64,000 bases of DNA from Oscillospiraceae bacterium (GCA_031254195.1 JAIRUW010000076.1:33778-97777); one strand, 5' to 3'; counted from the stretch's first letter, positions 51,838 to 61,291 are shown. Program-made: numbers and translations. The notes: a model not told the origin generated them from the sequence alone.

Positions 51838-51856
51838 TGTCCCTTGTCTGTCCCTT
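51838..51856 (+). other. Arm-type repeats of element 2
   Basis: TGTCCCTT at 51838 and 51849, 11 bp apart. Sequence differs from element 1 repeats but spacing and position are the same. Confidence 0.5.
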
Positions 51857-51857
51857 A

Positions 51858-53015
51858 TCATCCAAAACTCAGGGACAAAGCACCGCTGATTGCGTCACTT
51901 GCTCTGGCCTGTGCGGTTTGGAACTCGTGGGCGTATGTGTTGATGGTGGTGGTTGCGTGAGCGTGTCCAAGAGCCGCCTGAACCGTCTTGACATCCAAAC
52001 CGGCGTTAATCAACATAGAGGCGTTCAGATGCCGGAAGCTGTGCGGCGTAAGCACCCTAAAGCCGTTTCTTTCGCAGAAGTCTTTATAGAACCGCTCCGG
52101 TGCGTTGGTGTACATCTTGGAACCGTCCCACGAAGTAAACAGTCTGCCGGTGTTCTGCCATTTGTCACCCAGCGAGGCGGCATATGCGGCCTGATGGTCA
52201 CGGTAACGATTGAGCAAGGGGATGACTTCGGCGGGTAACTTCAAAGTGCGGAGGCTCTTTTTACTCTTAGGCTTCTTGTCAAAGTGCTTGCGTTCCTTTG
52301 AGTAGTACGCCGCCCGTCTGACAGATACAAGTCCGGTGCTTTGCTCAATGTCCCGCCACTCAAGACCTAAAAGCTCCCCACGCCGGTAGCCGAGGTATGT
52401 AGCCAAAGTCAGGTAGACAAAAAACTGGAAATTCTCAGGGGGTTCCTGTTGAAGCAACGCAAAAAACTGTTGTATCTCAGGAAGTGAATATATTTCGCGT
52501 TCTTTGCTGTCATCGGCTGGGAAGTCAACGCCGGTGCAGGGGTTTTTGGAAACCGCCCCGTGCTTGATTGCGTAACGGTAGACCGTTGAGATTAGTGACA
52601 CATAATGCTTGACCGTCTTGGTGGACTTGCCCTCTCTGTGTATCTTGCCAACAAGACGCTGAATGTCGGTGATAGTGATTTTGTCAAGCCGAAGGTGTCC
52701 CATCTCGTCACGGATACGCTTCTCAAGCCAGCGGTAAGTTTGAAGCGTGTTGTCACTTAGTTTCAGGTTGGCGTATTCGTCAAACCATTGCGTAAAGAAT
52801 GTGTCAAACTTTATCGCTCCGCTTGTGGTTGCCCCGCCCCTACGTTCTTCCTCAAACAGTACAGCCAGCCGGTTAGCTTCTTTCTCAGCCGCCCCCTCAC
52901 TCATACCCTCTGGAATACGCCACGTCTTGGTATAGTCTACCTGCTTACCGTCCACGGTATAGCCGTCTGATACACGCAACAAATAGCTGTTGCCCCTCTT
53001 TCTGATGCTTGCCAT
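51858..53015 (-). CDS. int: Tyrosine-type integrase of element 2
   Basis: A 385-residue recombinase: arm-binding N-terminus (SYLLRVSDGYTVDGKQVDYTKTW), core-binding domain and catalytic motifs GYRRGELLGLEW, TPHSFRHLNASML and LGHAHATTTINTYAHEF. It is related to but clearly different from the integrase at 43584. Its 3' end faces the shared attachment site. Confidence 0.93.
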   Translation of the reverse strand: MASIRKRGNSYLLRVSDGYTVDGKQVDYTKTWRIPEGMSEGAAEKEANRLAVLFEEERRGGATTSGAIKFDTFFTQWFDEYANLKLSDNTLQTYRWLEKRIRDEMGHLRLDKITITDIQRLVGKIHREGKSTKTVKHYVSLISTVYRYAIKHGAVSKNPCTGVDFPADDSKEREIYSLPEIQQFFALLQQEPPENFQFFVYLTLATYLGYRRGELLGLEWRDIEQSTGLVSVRRAAYYSKERKHFDKKPKSKKSLRTLKLPAEVIPLLNRYRDHQAAYAASLGDKWQNTGRLFTSWDGSKMYTNAPERFYKDFCERNGFRVLTPHSFRHLNASMLINAGLDVKTVQAALGHAHATTTINTYAHEFQTAQARASDAISGALSLSFG

Positions 53016-53018
53016 AGT

Positions 53019-53258
53019 TTACCGCTCTCCTTTCGATAGCGGCTTGGTTTCCTGTGCTTCCATTGTAGCGCACGCCGCCCCGTTAAGCAAGTAGCTTTCT
53101 AACAGTTTTTCGTTGATTAGATACTTCTTGCCCGCTGTAAGGCTGGGGATTTGCTTTGTCAATACAAGCTGTCGGATGTAGTGCTTGGGGAGGCCGAAGA
53201 ATGCGGCGGCCTCGTTGATGGTGAACATACGGAAACTTGCCCGGTTTGTCATTGCCAT
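53019..53258 (-). CDS. xis: Excisionase-type HTH protein of element 2
   Basis: A 79-residue protein: RMFTINEAAAFFGLPKHYIRQLVLTKQIPSLTAGKKYLINEKLLESYL, the usual excisionase winged helix. ATG 53258 follows GAGGT. CACTATC-6-GATAGTG lies just before this ribosome site. Its stop is 3 nt before int, so both are made together. Confidence 0.82.
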   Translation of the reverse strand: MAMTNRASFRMFTINEAAAFFGLPKHYIRQLVLTKQIPSLTAGKKYLINEKLLESYLLNGAACATMEAQETKPLSKGER

Positions 53259-53415
53259 TTGGATTACCTCACTATCATTCAAGATAGTGGTTTTTAACTG
53301 AGGCACCCAAGGAGCAATCAGATTTTCAAAAAAGTTCTGGCACATATTTATCAACTGTGATATAATCAAATAGTGATGTTCTCACTCCAAATAATCAGCC
53401 ATTGGAGCGATAAAT

Positions 53416-54699
53416 ATGAGTAAATATCAGCTATTTGAAGCACTAACGCCGGAAGAATATGAGGCATTAAAAGCGTCTATAATCGCCGTTGGCGTCCGTG
53501 TTCCTGTTGTCCTCTGCGGAGATACCGGCGAAGTCATAGACGGACACCATAGAAAAGCAATATGCGATACAGAGGGGATTACAGATTATCCGGTTGAAAA
53601 GGTTTATGGTCTATCTGAGTATGAGAAACGGCATATGGCACGGAGTTTGAATATTGCGAGGCGTCAGCTTACTCAGGAGCAAAGGCGGGTTTTAATCCGT
53701 GAGCAGTTAAAGGACACGCCGGAGCTATCGGACAGGGCAATCGCCGCCAGCCTTGGGGTATCAGACAAAACCGTAGGCGTTCAGCGGCGGGAGTTAGAGA
53801 GACGTGCGGAAATTCCGCACATCGAAAAGACGATTGATACATTAGGCAGGGAACAACCGCGAAAGCCGGTTGGTGTAATCAATCCCACGGAGCGGCAAGA
53901 ACGGCTATTAAATAATCCCGCCGTGGTTGAGAGAATGGCCGCCGATGGTCTGACTTCGCCGGTCTATGCAATGCGTAGAATAAACAAAGAACTCATAGCG
54001 GCACGAGAGGTCACGGATTTAGAGTTATCTGAGGCTGATTGTCAAATATTTTGTGCTGATATTCATAACGGGTTGCCGGAAGTGGCCGACAACAGCATAA
54101 ACGCCCTCATAACTGATGCCCCGTATGAAGCAGACTATATTGAGCTATATTCAGACTTGGGACGTATAGCCGCCCGTGTACTGCGTGAGGGTTCCCCCCT
54201 AATCGTGATGACCGGTCAGAGCCATTTGCCAGAAGTTATACAGCGTTTAGGGGAGCATATGACATATAACTGGACTCTGAGCTATCAGACGCCCGCCGGT
54301 GGGTCTATACAGATACATAACCGAATGACAATGCCGTTTTGGAAGCCGGTGCTTTGGTATATCAAGGGGAAGCTGGACAGCAAGAAATATGTGTATGATG
54401 TAATTACAGCACCGCCGCCGGATGGTGACTGTGACACGCTCCACCCACACGGTCAATCAGTACAGGGATTTGAGGAAATTCTACGGCGGTTTACCAACCC
54501 CGGCGATATTATTCTTGATTGTTTCGCCGGGTCAGGGACAACCGGCGTGGCCGCCGTGAACTTGAAGCGGAAATTTATAGGTTGCGATATATCAGCAGAC
54601 TATGTTAAAATAGCGAGGGCGAGAGTAGCGGCGGCGTTGGACGCCCAAAAAGAAGAACCCCCGGCCATTACGCCGGAGGCTCAGGAAGCTATCATTTAA
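53416..54699 (+). CDS. ParB-like domain fused to beta-class DNA methyltransferase
   Basis: A 427-residue protein. Residues 5-95 form a ParB N-terminal domain (GEVIDGHHRKAICDTEG, EYEKRHMARSLNIARRQLTQEQRR); 105-130 an HTH (DRAIAASLGVSDKTVGVQRR). The methyltransferase follows: motif IV as D234-A-P-Y237 instead of DPPY, and motif I DCFAGSGTTG from residue 368, giving beta-class order. Such fusions are common in phages and modify element DNA. It has no restriction partner nearby. Confidence 0.87.
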   Translation: MSKYQLFEALTPEEYEALKASIIAVGVRVPVVLCGDTGEVIDGHHRKAICDTEGITDYPVEKVYGLSEYEKRHMARSLNIARRQLTQEQRRVLIREQLKDTPELSDRAIAASLGVSDKTVGVQRRELERRAEIPHIEKTIDTLGREQPRKPVGVINPTERQERLLNNPAVVERMAADGLTSPVYAMRRINKELIAAREVTDLELSEADCQIFCADIHNGLPEVADNSINALITDAPYEADYIELYSDLGRIAARVLREGSPLIVMTGQSHLPEVIQRLGEHMTYNWTLSYQTPAGGSIQIHNRMTMPFWKPVLWYIKGKLDSKKYVYDVITAPPPDGDCDTLHPHGQSVQGFEEILRRFTNPGDIILDCFAGSGTTGVAAVNLKRKFIGCDISADYVKIARARVAAALDAQKEEPPAITPEAQEAII

Positions 54700-54704
54700 G
54701 GGTG

Positions 54705-56735
54705 TCACTTTTTATTCAATTTACGCTCCATCCATTCGTCCCCCGCTTTTTTGGCACGGGCTTTAATGTCCGTAATGTTAGATGCGTCCGTGAACAGATT
54801 ATACTTGGGATAGTACGAATATGTCAGAGCAACACCTATTTTGCCGCTACGGTTTTTGAGGATTTTAAGCTCTGCCTTACGCGGCGTGGCCGACTTCCAT
54901 TCGTCAATCTGCTTCATATTGGCCGACTTGCTACCCTCACCCTGTTTCAGTTCGTCCATACCGGCGAGTTGAAGCCCAAGAAGCACATCGGAGCTATATT
55001 CAATCGCCCCGCTTTCCTTGAATGACGCCATATTAACCGGAGCGGTGTAGTTGTCCCTGTTGAAACTGCTGATTGCAAGAATGGGTAGCTTTTTGTCACG
55101 GGAAAGGCGTTTAAGTTCCAACACATTTTGGTCGGTAATCTGTTTGTCGGTAGCCCGTTTCATATCGGGCGTTGGTGATATGATTTGCAGATAATCAATG
55201 ACTACAACCGGGGTATTGCCGGTGTATGAGATATGCCGCTGGACTTCCTGTTTTATCTGTTCCACGCCGATAGTCCCGACGCCCTCATGGATGTAAATGT
55301 GTTTGCTGTAATCTTCTCTGTATGTCGTTACGCACTGGTCAAACAGGAGCTTTTCATTTCCGCTGAAATCCTTATGCCGCCAGCCGGATTGTATCTCGCG
55401 GTTAGACTTTGCACTAACAATGTCACCGTTGCAATGTTCAAGAGTGAGGCGGGACAGGCTCTTTGATATAAGCTCAGAGCGGGACATTTCCAAGCTAAAT
55501 ATCAATACATCATTTCCCCCGTGAGCTATCTGGTCGGCCATTTGCAGAATGAATGTTGTTTTGCCGATTGAGCTAATCGCCCCCACGATATAAAGCCCCT
55601 CATAAAGCCCGCCGTCCAGAGCATTATCCAGATTTTGAAAGCCGGTTGATATTGCCTGTTTATCCGCACCGGCGGCAATCTCAGCAAGAAAATTGTCGAG
55701 CTGATAGGCTGTCGAGGTTGCAAGGTATTTTCCCCTCTCGGCTTCCGCTTCCTGTCGGGCGGCTTCTACCAAGTCACTATTTACAACTTCGGAAAAGGCT
55801 TGCCGGTCATAGACTAAGTGGGCGTTAGGGTCTTTATGTTCGCCGGAAACATTGACCTCATAAAAGGGAATATTCAACGCATCCAAACCGGCCTTTAGCT
55901 TCTCCTGTGCTTTAACTCCCGTATCGTCATTATCCAAGGACAGGAACAGCGGGACAGTCGGCGGACTTTTCTTGCACAGCTCCAAGAGTTTATTGACATT
56001 ACTCGCACCGCCCAAGGCAACGGCCTCGCCGCCCACTTCGATAATTGATAATGCGTCAAAAGCTCCCTCAGTGACAAATACCGGTGCTGTCCCGTTTAAC
56101 GCATCCGCATTAAAGATATTGGCCGTCCCCACATTCAGTATCTTATACTTGGCGGGCGTATCGGTGTTCATAGCACGGGCTAAGTAACTGTCCTTGCCGG
56201 TGGGAATGATAATCCGTGGGTCAACCGGTGCATTGTTCCCAGCGGTAGGATGCTTCCACTCCATATCATAGCCCAGCATAAAACGGTCGGCGGTTGCCTC
56301 AGACAACCCACGCCGTTTGAGATACGGCAGACCGTCCTTGAATGTGTGCAGTAGCTTATTGGCCGATATACAATAATGCGTGTAATCAACCGGCACTATA
56401 TCCTGTTTGGGCGTAAACTCCGGTGTGGCCTCAGCCGGTGGGTGGGTTTCCCCTGCGTCTATCGTGAGGCCGTAAAGGTCAAATATTTCACTCTCGCTCA
56501 TACCACGCTTCCGCTTGAGGATGTCGAGATAGTCACCGGAATACCCGCACACATAACATTTATAATTCTTTTCGTCTTTTGTGCAGATACCGTCACCGCT
56601 GTCACCGCTCCCGTTCTCACAAAACGGGCAGATATAGGTATCATACCCGCCTGATTGTTTGGGAGCGGCGGTCAGCTCCGAACTTATAAGACCGTTAATA
56701 TGTACCCTTGCTTCTTCTTTGGTCAATTCAATCAA
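54705..56735 (-). CDS. Fused primase-helicase (zinc finger, TOPRIM, DnaB-type)
   Basis: A 676-residue replication protein similar in layout to T7 gp4. Zinc finger CPFCENG and CYVCGYSGDYLD (30-75), TOPRIM parts VFVTEGAFDALSI and LSLDNDDTG (210-270), and a RecA-like helicase with GAISSIGKTTFILQMAD (Walker A), LIFSLEMSRSELI and VVVIDYLQIISP (Walker B). It supplies priming and unwinding for element 2 and is encoded downstream of the iteron initiator. Confidence 0.9.
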   Translation of the reverse strand: MIELTKEEARVHINGLISSELTAAPKQSGGYDTYICPFCENGSGDSGDGICTKDEKNYKCYVCGYSGDYLDILKRKRGMSESEIFDLYGLTIDAGETHPPAEATPEFTPKQDIVPVDYTHYCISANKLLHTFKDGLPYLKRRGLSEATADRFMLGYDMEWKHPTAGNNAPVDPRIIIPTGKDSYLARAMNTDTPAKYKILNVGTANIFNADALNGTAPVFVTEGAFDALSIIEVGGEAVALGGASNVNKLLELCKKSPPTVPLFLSLDNDDTGVKAQEKLKAGLDALNIPFYEVNVSGEHKDPNAHLVYDRQAFSEVVNSDLVEAARQEAEAERGKYLATSTAYQLDNFLAEIAAGADKQAISTGFQNLDNALDGGLYEGLYIVGAISSIGKTTFILQMADQIAHGGNDVLIFSLEMSRSELISKSLSRLTLEHCNGDIVSAKSNREIQSGWRHKDFSGNEKLLFDQCVTTYREDYSKHIYIHEGVGTIGVEQIKQEVQRHISYTGNTPVVVIDYLQIISPTPDMKRATDKQITDQNVLELKRLSRDKKLPILAISSFNRDNYTAPVNMASFKESGAIEYSSDVLLGLQLAGMDELKQGEGSKSANMKQIDEWKSATPRKAELKILKNRSGKIGVALTYSYYPKYNLFTDASNITDIKARAKKAGDEWMERKLNKK

Positions 56736-56784
56736 TTCCTTTCGATTTGAGTATATTATCTTTGCCTCTCAATTTCTATTATAT

Positions 56785-56818
56785 CACACCCCGCTTTTGC
56801 AAAAAAGGCGGGAGTGTG
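56785..56818 (-). promoter_or_regulatory. Inverted repeat with iteron sequence before the primase-helicase gene
   Basis: CACAC-c-CCGC and GCGGG-a-GTGTG form a hairpin around TTTTGCAAAAAAG. The left part CCCCGCTTTTGCA equals the iteron core found at 56920 onward, so the initiator may bind here and control the gene. Confidence 0.5.
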
Positions 56819-56897
56819 AAAATTTAACCGTCTTAACGGTTCTAACAGTCTTGAGATTTCAGGTGGCTCGTTAAGCCAATAGCCATAGGGGTTAAAA

Positions 56898-56996
56898 AAA
56901 TCCTTTGCAGTCCGAACTACCCGCTTTTGCAGAAGCAACCACCCGCTTTTGCAGTCAGAACACCCCGCTTTTGCAGAAGTAACCACCCGCTTTTTA
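56898..56996. repeat. 22-bp iterons (origin candidate of element 2)
   Basis: CCCGCTTTTGCAG-type units begin at 56920, 56942, 56964 and 56986, exactly 22 bp apart; a degenerate unit starts at 56898 and the last is cut short as CCCGCTTTTTAC. They lie directly after the end of the initiator gene, overlapping its last codons, as in iteron plasmids. Confidence 0.75.
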
Positions 56997-57989
56997 CTTG
57001 GGGGCGGCCTTTTTCTTCTGAGCTTTGGCCTTTGCTTCCGCTTCCTCCGCTTTGGCGGCAAGGCGGGCGGTTTGGTCATGAAAGCCCTTAACCGCAAACT
57101 TGATATACAACTTCTCAAAGTCTTGGTATGTAAGGCCGCTCAGTTGTTTTTTTGTGAGTGATTTACCCTTGGAATAAGCGTATCTCCATTTTATGAAGCC
57201 AAGAGCATTAAGGGCGTTTTGAAACGGCTTCATTATTCGCCGGACTAACTCACGGTCACTATTTATAACAACATCATAGCTGGGTATGTCCGGGCAGACA
57301 GCCAACAGGGAGAGGACGCTTATAATATCGTGCGTCCCTATTTTAAGGTTATTGTCATTGCTGTACTGCAACAGGAGTTTTCGGCCTATATGGTAACTGC
57401 TTGGGTTGCGTTCGTCCGTTTTCAAAAGTGCCGTTGGGTACTGCATAACATACGCATTTGTCAGGTACTTTACAAACTCAGGCGAAAATCCCACATTGAT
57501 ACAGCCGCCCTTGATGCCCTGTGAGGACAATATACGCATTTTGGCGTAATCATTAGTTTTCTTTCTGGCTCTTTCGCTCCATTCGATAGACACGCGGTAT
57601 AAGGCTTCCAAATCTTCTTTGACACGCTTCCGAACATCATCCACAGCGTTTTTCTTCGCTGGGTTTTTCCCCAACATAGCAACATAGTCATTTAAGGGAA
57701 TACTGACGCCGGTTGCAAGCTCGCCAGTTCCCCGGTAATGGTTGACGGCAGACAGGGCGATAATACAGGCGTCCAAGAGCTTATGGGTACTAATTCTAAG
57801 CCCCCCGGTCAGCTTGCGGTATTCCTCAATGAATACGGTATAATCGCCGTCTGTGATAACAGCGTCACCGGTCACAGCGTCCACCGCCGGGACAATCGAA
57901 CGGGTTGTAATCTGCGAAAGTTTATTGCTTCCGTTGCCGTGGTACATAGCCGCGAACGGTTCCCGCTCTTTGGATTTCATATCAGACAT
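56994..57989 (-). CDS. Replication initiator-like protein with adjacent iterons
   Basis: A 331-residue protein (ATG 57989, GGAG 9 nt upstream) with two winged-helix-like halves: RISTHKLLDACIIALSAVNH and a C-terminal PFQNALNALGFIKWRYAYSKG, ending in an Ala/Lys-rich tail (KAEEAEAKAKAQKKKAAPK). The layout is that of theta-type plasmid Rep proteins; I cannot assign a family. The 22-bp iterons directly following the gene support the role. Confidence 0.65.
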   Translation of the reverse strand: MSDMKSKEREPFAAMYHGNGSNKLSQITTRSIVPAVDAVTGDAVITDGDYTVFIEEYRKLTGGLRISTHKLLDACIIALSAVNHYRGTGELATGVSIPLNDYVAMLGKNPAKKNAVDDVRKRVKEDLEALYRVSIEWSERARKKTNDYAKMRILSSQGIKGGCINVGFSPEFVKYLTNAYVMQYPTALLKTDERNPSSYHIGRKLLLQYSNDNNLKIGTHDIISVLSLLAVCPDIPSYDVVINSDRELVRRIMKPFQNALNALGFIKWRYAYSKGKSLTKKQLSGLTYQDFEKLYIKFAVKGFHDQTARLAAKAEEAEAKAKAQKKKAAPK

Positions 57990-58118
57990 AATCAAAATCT
58001 CCAATCTTTTAATTATGTCTTGTATTACCTACGGCACACCTCGCCACAAAAAATAGGCGTCTTTCCCATTTTCTGAGAAAAACGCCTATTTTCATATATT
58101 CTTCTGTCAGCGTCACCG

Positions 58119-58907
58119 TTAGAAGTCCACTAAATCCTCTTTGCTATACGCTTTCAGTTTATCCGCCCAATCTGCCATTACGCTAAGAGCGGCAAATATG
58201 GGCTTCTCGTCCTTTTCGCCCTCTGGATGCTCATAGCTGATTTCATATTCATCAAGTTGTATATCTTCCCGTCTGTATGTCACAGCGGGTAATATTCCCG
58301 CGTCACACGCTTTAGTCAAGCAATGTTCTTTTGTCCCCAAAAAGAAAACCCCTGCACATTTATGGTATATGTCTGATGTATAAATTTGATAATCTGCCCC
58401 AAATCCCAACCGTTCAAGTTCGGCTACAATCCGTTGCAAAATTTTATGTGAATGTTTAACACATTTAAGCGACAGCACACGGCAAGGCTTACCGTGCCTA
58501 ATATACTTATTTGCATAATACTTATAGCATATCAATTTTTGTTCTATGAGCTGTGTCCGTGTCATACCGAGTTTTTTAGCATAGTTATCAATCTCCGCCG
58601 TTTCGATACAAGCCCTCTCGAATAGAATATCAGGGATATACCAGTTCAGAAGCGTCTCCCAGCTATCACCACCGCAACGGCTACGCTTTGGAAGGCGTTT
58701 AATTTTTTCATAACACGCTTTTGCTATTTGTAGTGTATAGCTATAATGTGGACTGCCCGCTATAGGTCTTTTCTCGTCTGCACCCGCCAAAATATATGAC
58801 GTCTCATACCCCGCATAAATCATTTCTAATTCGTCCGCGTTTTCAATTTCAAAATCAATCATAAACTCGGCCAAGTCAGACATAGATACTCTGTTTGGGT
58901 TTATCAT
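58119..58907 (-). CDS. Hypothetical protein of element 2
   Basis: A 262-residue soluble protein with repeated Cys and Tyr (LPKRSRCGGDSWETLLNWYIP, LICYKYYANKYIRHGKPC) and a C-terminal acidic part. AAGGAG precedes the ATG. The segment RVLSLKCVKHSHKILQRIV is conserved-looking but unrecognised. It resembles neither capsid nor recombinase proteins. Confidence 0.5.
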   Translation of the reverse strand: MINPNRVSMSDLAEFMIDFEIENADELEMIYAGYETSYILAGADEKRPIAGSPHYSYTLQIAKACYEKIKRLPKRSRCGGDSWETLLNWYIPDILFERACIETAEIDNYAKKLGMTRTQLIEQKLICYKYYANKYIRHGKPCRVLSLKCVKHSHKILQRIVAELERLGFGADYQIYTSDIYHKCAGVFFLGTKEHCLTKACDAGILPAVTYRREDIQLDEYEISYEHPEGEKDEKPIFAALSVMADWADKLKAYSKEDLVDF

Positions 58908-58991
58908 AGGTATCTCTCCTTGCGAAACAATCTTAATTCATAATACCACATATAAACCACTTTTTCAACAAGCAAAATAGCCGCCGCACCG

Positions 58992-59423
58992 TTAAAGTGC
59001 GACAGCCCTGTCCGTTATTCGTTCAAGGTCGGTGTTTACAGGCGGAAGTTTTTCAGCCCATTTTCTGAGAACAACTGCCCCCCGCGTTATCTGCCCTGCA
59101 TAATCCGCTGGATTATAATTTCGGAATAATACAATGGCGTTTACTTCCGGCACATCTTTTGTTTTGAACCACGGCGGCAACGTGCCCGGTATGGTATGCG
59201 GCGAAAAAACGATTGACGCCTTGTAGTCGGTTTCCCATTCGTCCAGCCTTGGGAACTTGTAACCCGTGACAATATAGCCTTTCGCCTGTAAAAGCTCTAT
59301 CGCCTCAATAAAGCCGTCTTGTACCTGATAGGAGCCGCCGCAATGCGAATGTATCGAACAAGATACTATGTTTTTGCCTGAGTCTGCGAAAACAAGGTTG
59401 CAAAGTGTACACACATCAATCAT
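58992..59423 (-). CDS. Hypothetical protein coupled to the HUH Rep gene
   Basis: A 143-residue protein with an N-terminal Cys cluster (CTLCNLVF, VSCSIHSHCGG) and a mixed fold. Its ATG overlaps the Rep stop by 4 nt (ATGA), so it is translated together with Rep. I do not recognise it; a replication accessory role is inferred from linkage only. Confidence 0.5.
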   Translation of the reverse strand: MIDVCTLCNLVFADSGKNIVSCSIHSHCGGSYQVQDGFIEAIELLQAKGYIVTGYKFPRLDEWETDYKASIVFSPHTIPGTLPPWFKTKDVPEVNAIVLFRNYNPADYAGQITRGAVVLRKWAEKLPPVNTDLERITDRAVAL

Positions 59424-60397
59424 TTTTTGTCCCTCTCTTTCATTTCTTGGCGGGCTTTCTCAAGCATCGCCTTTTCTTTTTGTCCCAACAATTTATTGAA
59501 ATACAGCGTACTAACGATGTTGTCAAAGTCCCGGCTTTCGTCTGTAATTCGATATGTAGACTGATATGTTAATTTCCAGTCTTGCAACAAGCTATCGGCC
59601 TCCGTTCCCGTGATTCGTGATATGCTGGGCGGCTTTATCTTTGACGATACACGGTATAGGTTAAATCCCGGCGGCAGATATTTGAGCCTGTACCCCTTTA
59701 TGATGGACTTCTCGACCTCAACACCGTCAACAGTAGCCTTGACATTTTTAAGCTGGCCGGGTTTCAAATCGGCGGGCATTTTACCCACATCTTCCAGCGG
59801 AATATCCGTTAAGTACGCCGTCAGATACCTCCCGACATCGGCCACATTTCGTACTGCACGAATATTCACAAAGCCTTGCCCCCACAGTCCCGCAACGGTT
59901 TTATTGTCCATAAATGGAGCCTTGCCCTTAAAAATCAGTACACAATGTAAATGCAGTACGCCTGAGCCGCCCGGTGTGCGTGGCCGCTGTACCTCAGCCG
60001 CTACGATATACTCATAGTGACCGTACATCTTGCGGCACTTGCGGTTAAACGCCTTGTAATCACGGTACAAACGGGCAGGGTCAGTCATTTCATCCCTATA
60101 TGTCAAAGTCAAGAAGCGGCAATATTTCACATTAACAACATTTGTATTCAGGTAATCCCTGAGCCGCCCTAAACTCTCCTTGACGCTCTGTAAATCATCT
60201 TTGCGGCTTTCGGTGTGCTGAAACTCCCTAACTTCCCCCGTCCCTAAAACCACATAATTGTCTTTGTCAATCTTCTCTATTCGTGGCTTGCTGTTCGTAT
60301 GTTGCACATACTTGATTTCGGCCACATTCCCGCAAAGTTTGAGTGTCACATCGGCCTTGGCCGGTAGTGCAATGTTATCAATTTTTTCAACTGTCAT
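59420..60397 (-). CDS. rep: Y2-HUH rolling-circle replication initiator
   Basis: A 325-residue Rep protein. The HUH metal motif is H149-L-H151 (GVLHLHCVLIFKG). Two tyrosines in Y-x3-Y spacing, Y191 and Y195 (VGRYLTAYLTD), match replication proteins of phiX174/Microviridae type. The first part has FLTLTYRDEMTDPARLYRDY, the common motif 1 region. It would nick an origin and start single-strand displacement. Confidence 0.85.
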   Translation of the reverse strand: MTVEKIDNIALPAKADVTLKLCGNVAEIKYVQHTNSKPRIEKIDKDNYVVLGTGEVREFQHTESRKDDLQSVKESLGRLRDYLNTNVVNVKYCRFLTLTYRDEMTDPARLYRDYKAFNRKCRKMYGHYEYIVAAEVQRPRTPGGSGVLHLHCVLIFKGKAPFMDNKTVAGLWGQGFVNIRAVRNVADVGRYLTAYLTDIPLEDVGKMPADLKPGQLKNVKATVDGVEVEKSIIKGYRLKYLPPGFNLYRVSSKIKPPSISRITGTEADSLLQDWKLTYQSTYRITDESRDFDNIVSTLYFNKLLGQKEKAMLEKARQEMKERDKK

Positions 60398-60454
60398 ATG
60401 TCACCACCGGCCACATTTTTTATGTGCTGATGTTCTTTGTAATATCGAGTTAAT

Positions 60455-60472
60455 ACGGCGGCAAGCCGCCGT
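60455..60472. repeat. Short hairpin upstream of rep
   Basis: ACGGCGGC-AA-GCCGCCGT in the 145-nt gap between the 60543 gene and rep. No T-run. Possible operator or structural part of the leader; nothing else was recognised in this gap. Confidence 0.4.
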
Positions 60473-60542
60473 GCCGCTGGATTGCGTGGGCGGCTCCACT
60501 CCTTTGTCGCTCCGACCGCTCCACGCACAAACGCGGCGAAAG

Positions 60543-61226
60543 CTATATGACCGCCCAATAACTGTTACCACAAGAACACACCGGCGTTCTGGATAGAAAG
60601 ATGTTACCCATTGGGTCACGCATAGTACGGCTTTGTATAAGCTCACCCTCGCTATAAAGCGTGATTGTAGCACCGTCTTTAATGCCGCCGTAGGTGCTGG
60701 TAGAATATTGTACATCATACGCTAAATAGAACAAGTCATAATCGGCATCATAAAAGCGGTTTATAAACAGCCGCCCTATGCGTGGGGACATTGGCCGACC
60801 AATCATAAGGTTATTGCCGGTAATGGTCAAATAGTAATAATATGTATCTTCTTCGCATTTTACATTAACGCCGGTAAAGTTGAGCGATAGCAATTCATTA
60901 CAAATAAATTTTTCAACTTCACGAGTTAAAACCGCAGTATCGCTACAAGGCGTATTTCCAGGCGTTCTTTTTAGCTTGAAATCAAACCTGTTAAATGATT
61001 TTGGATTATTATAGTTTTGCGTTGCAAGCTGTTTTGGGAATTTTTGAGGAATTACTTTTAATGCCATTTGATTTGCACATATAACTTCCCATAAAATCAA
61101 TGCAATTTGCCAATAACGCATTTGATACCGCTGTAATGCCTCACGCAATCGTTGTTGGGAGGCAATATGTTGTTCGTGTCTATCGGCCTTTTTCCACGCT
61201 TCAACAGCCTTTTCAAATAAGCCCAC
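60543..61226 (-). CDS. Hypothetical protein of element 2
   Basis: A 227-residue protein starting at GTG 61226 (GGGGGG 7 nt upstream). It has a charged helical start (FEKAVEAWKKADRHEQHIASQQ), one hydrophobic stretch (YWQIALILWEVICA) and a beta-rich C-terminal half with two Cys close to the end (PVCSCGNSYWAVI). Unrecognised. It lies between the candidate ssDNA-binding gene and rep. Confidence 0.5.
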   Translation of the reverse strand: MGLFEKAVEAWKKADRHEQHIASQQRLREALQRYQMRYWQIALILWEVICANQMALKVIPQKFPKQLATQNYNNPKSFNRFDFKLKRTPGNTPCSDTAVLTREVEKFICNELLSLNFTGVNVKCEEDTYYYYLTITGNNLMIGRPMSPRIGRLFINRFYDADYDLFYLAYDVQYSTSTYGGIKDGATITLYSEGELIQSRTMRDPMGNIFLSRTPVCSCGNSYWAVI

Positions 61227-61291
61227 GCATTAACCCCCCTACCGATACGGAAACACGAGGGCGAGTTAATACCCGCCCTGCGTCATTGGTT

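Noticed and set aside
56898-56996. CRISPR array
   Set aside because: Units are 22 bp tandem repeats with no unique spacers of 30 bp or more, and no cas genes are nearby; iterons explain them.
60401-60718. 105-codon minus-strand frame between rep and the 60543 gene
   Set aside because: It overlaps the better supported 60543-61226 gene and shows no domain; the gap is more likely regulatory.
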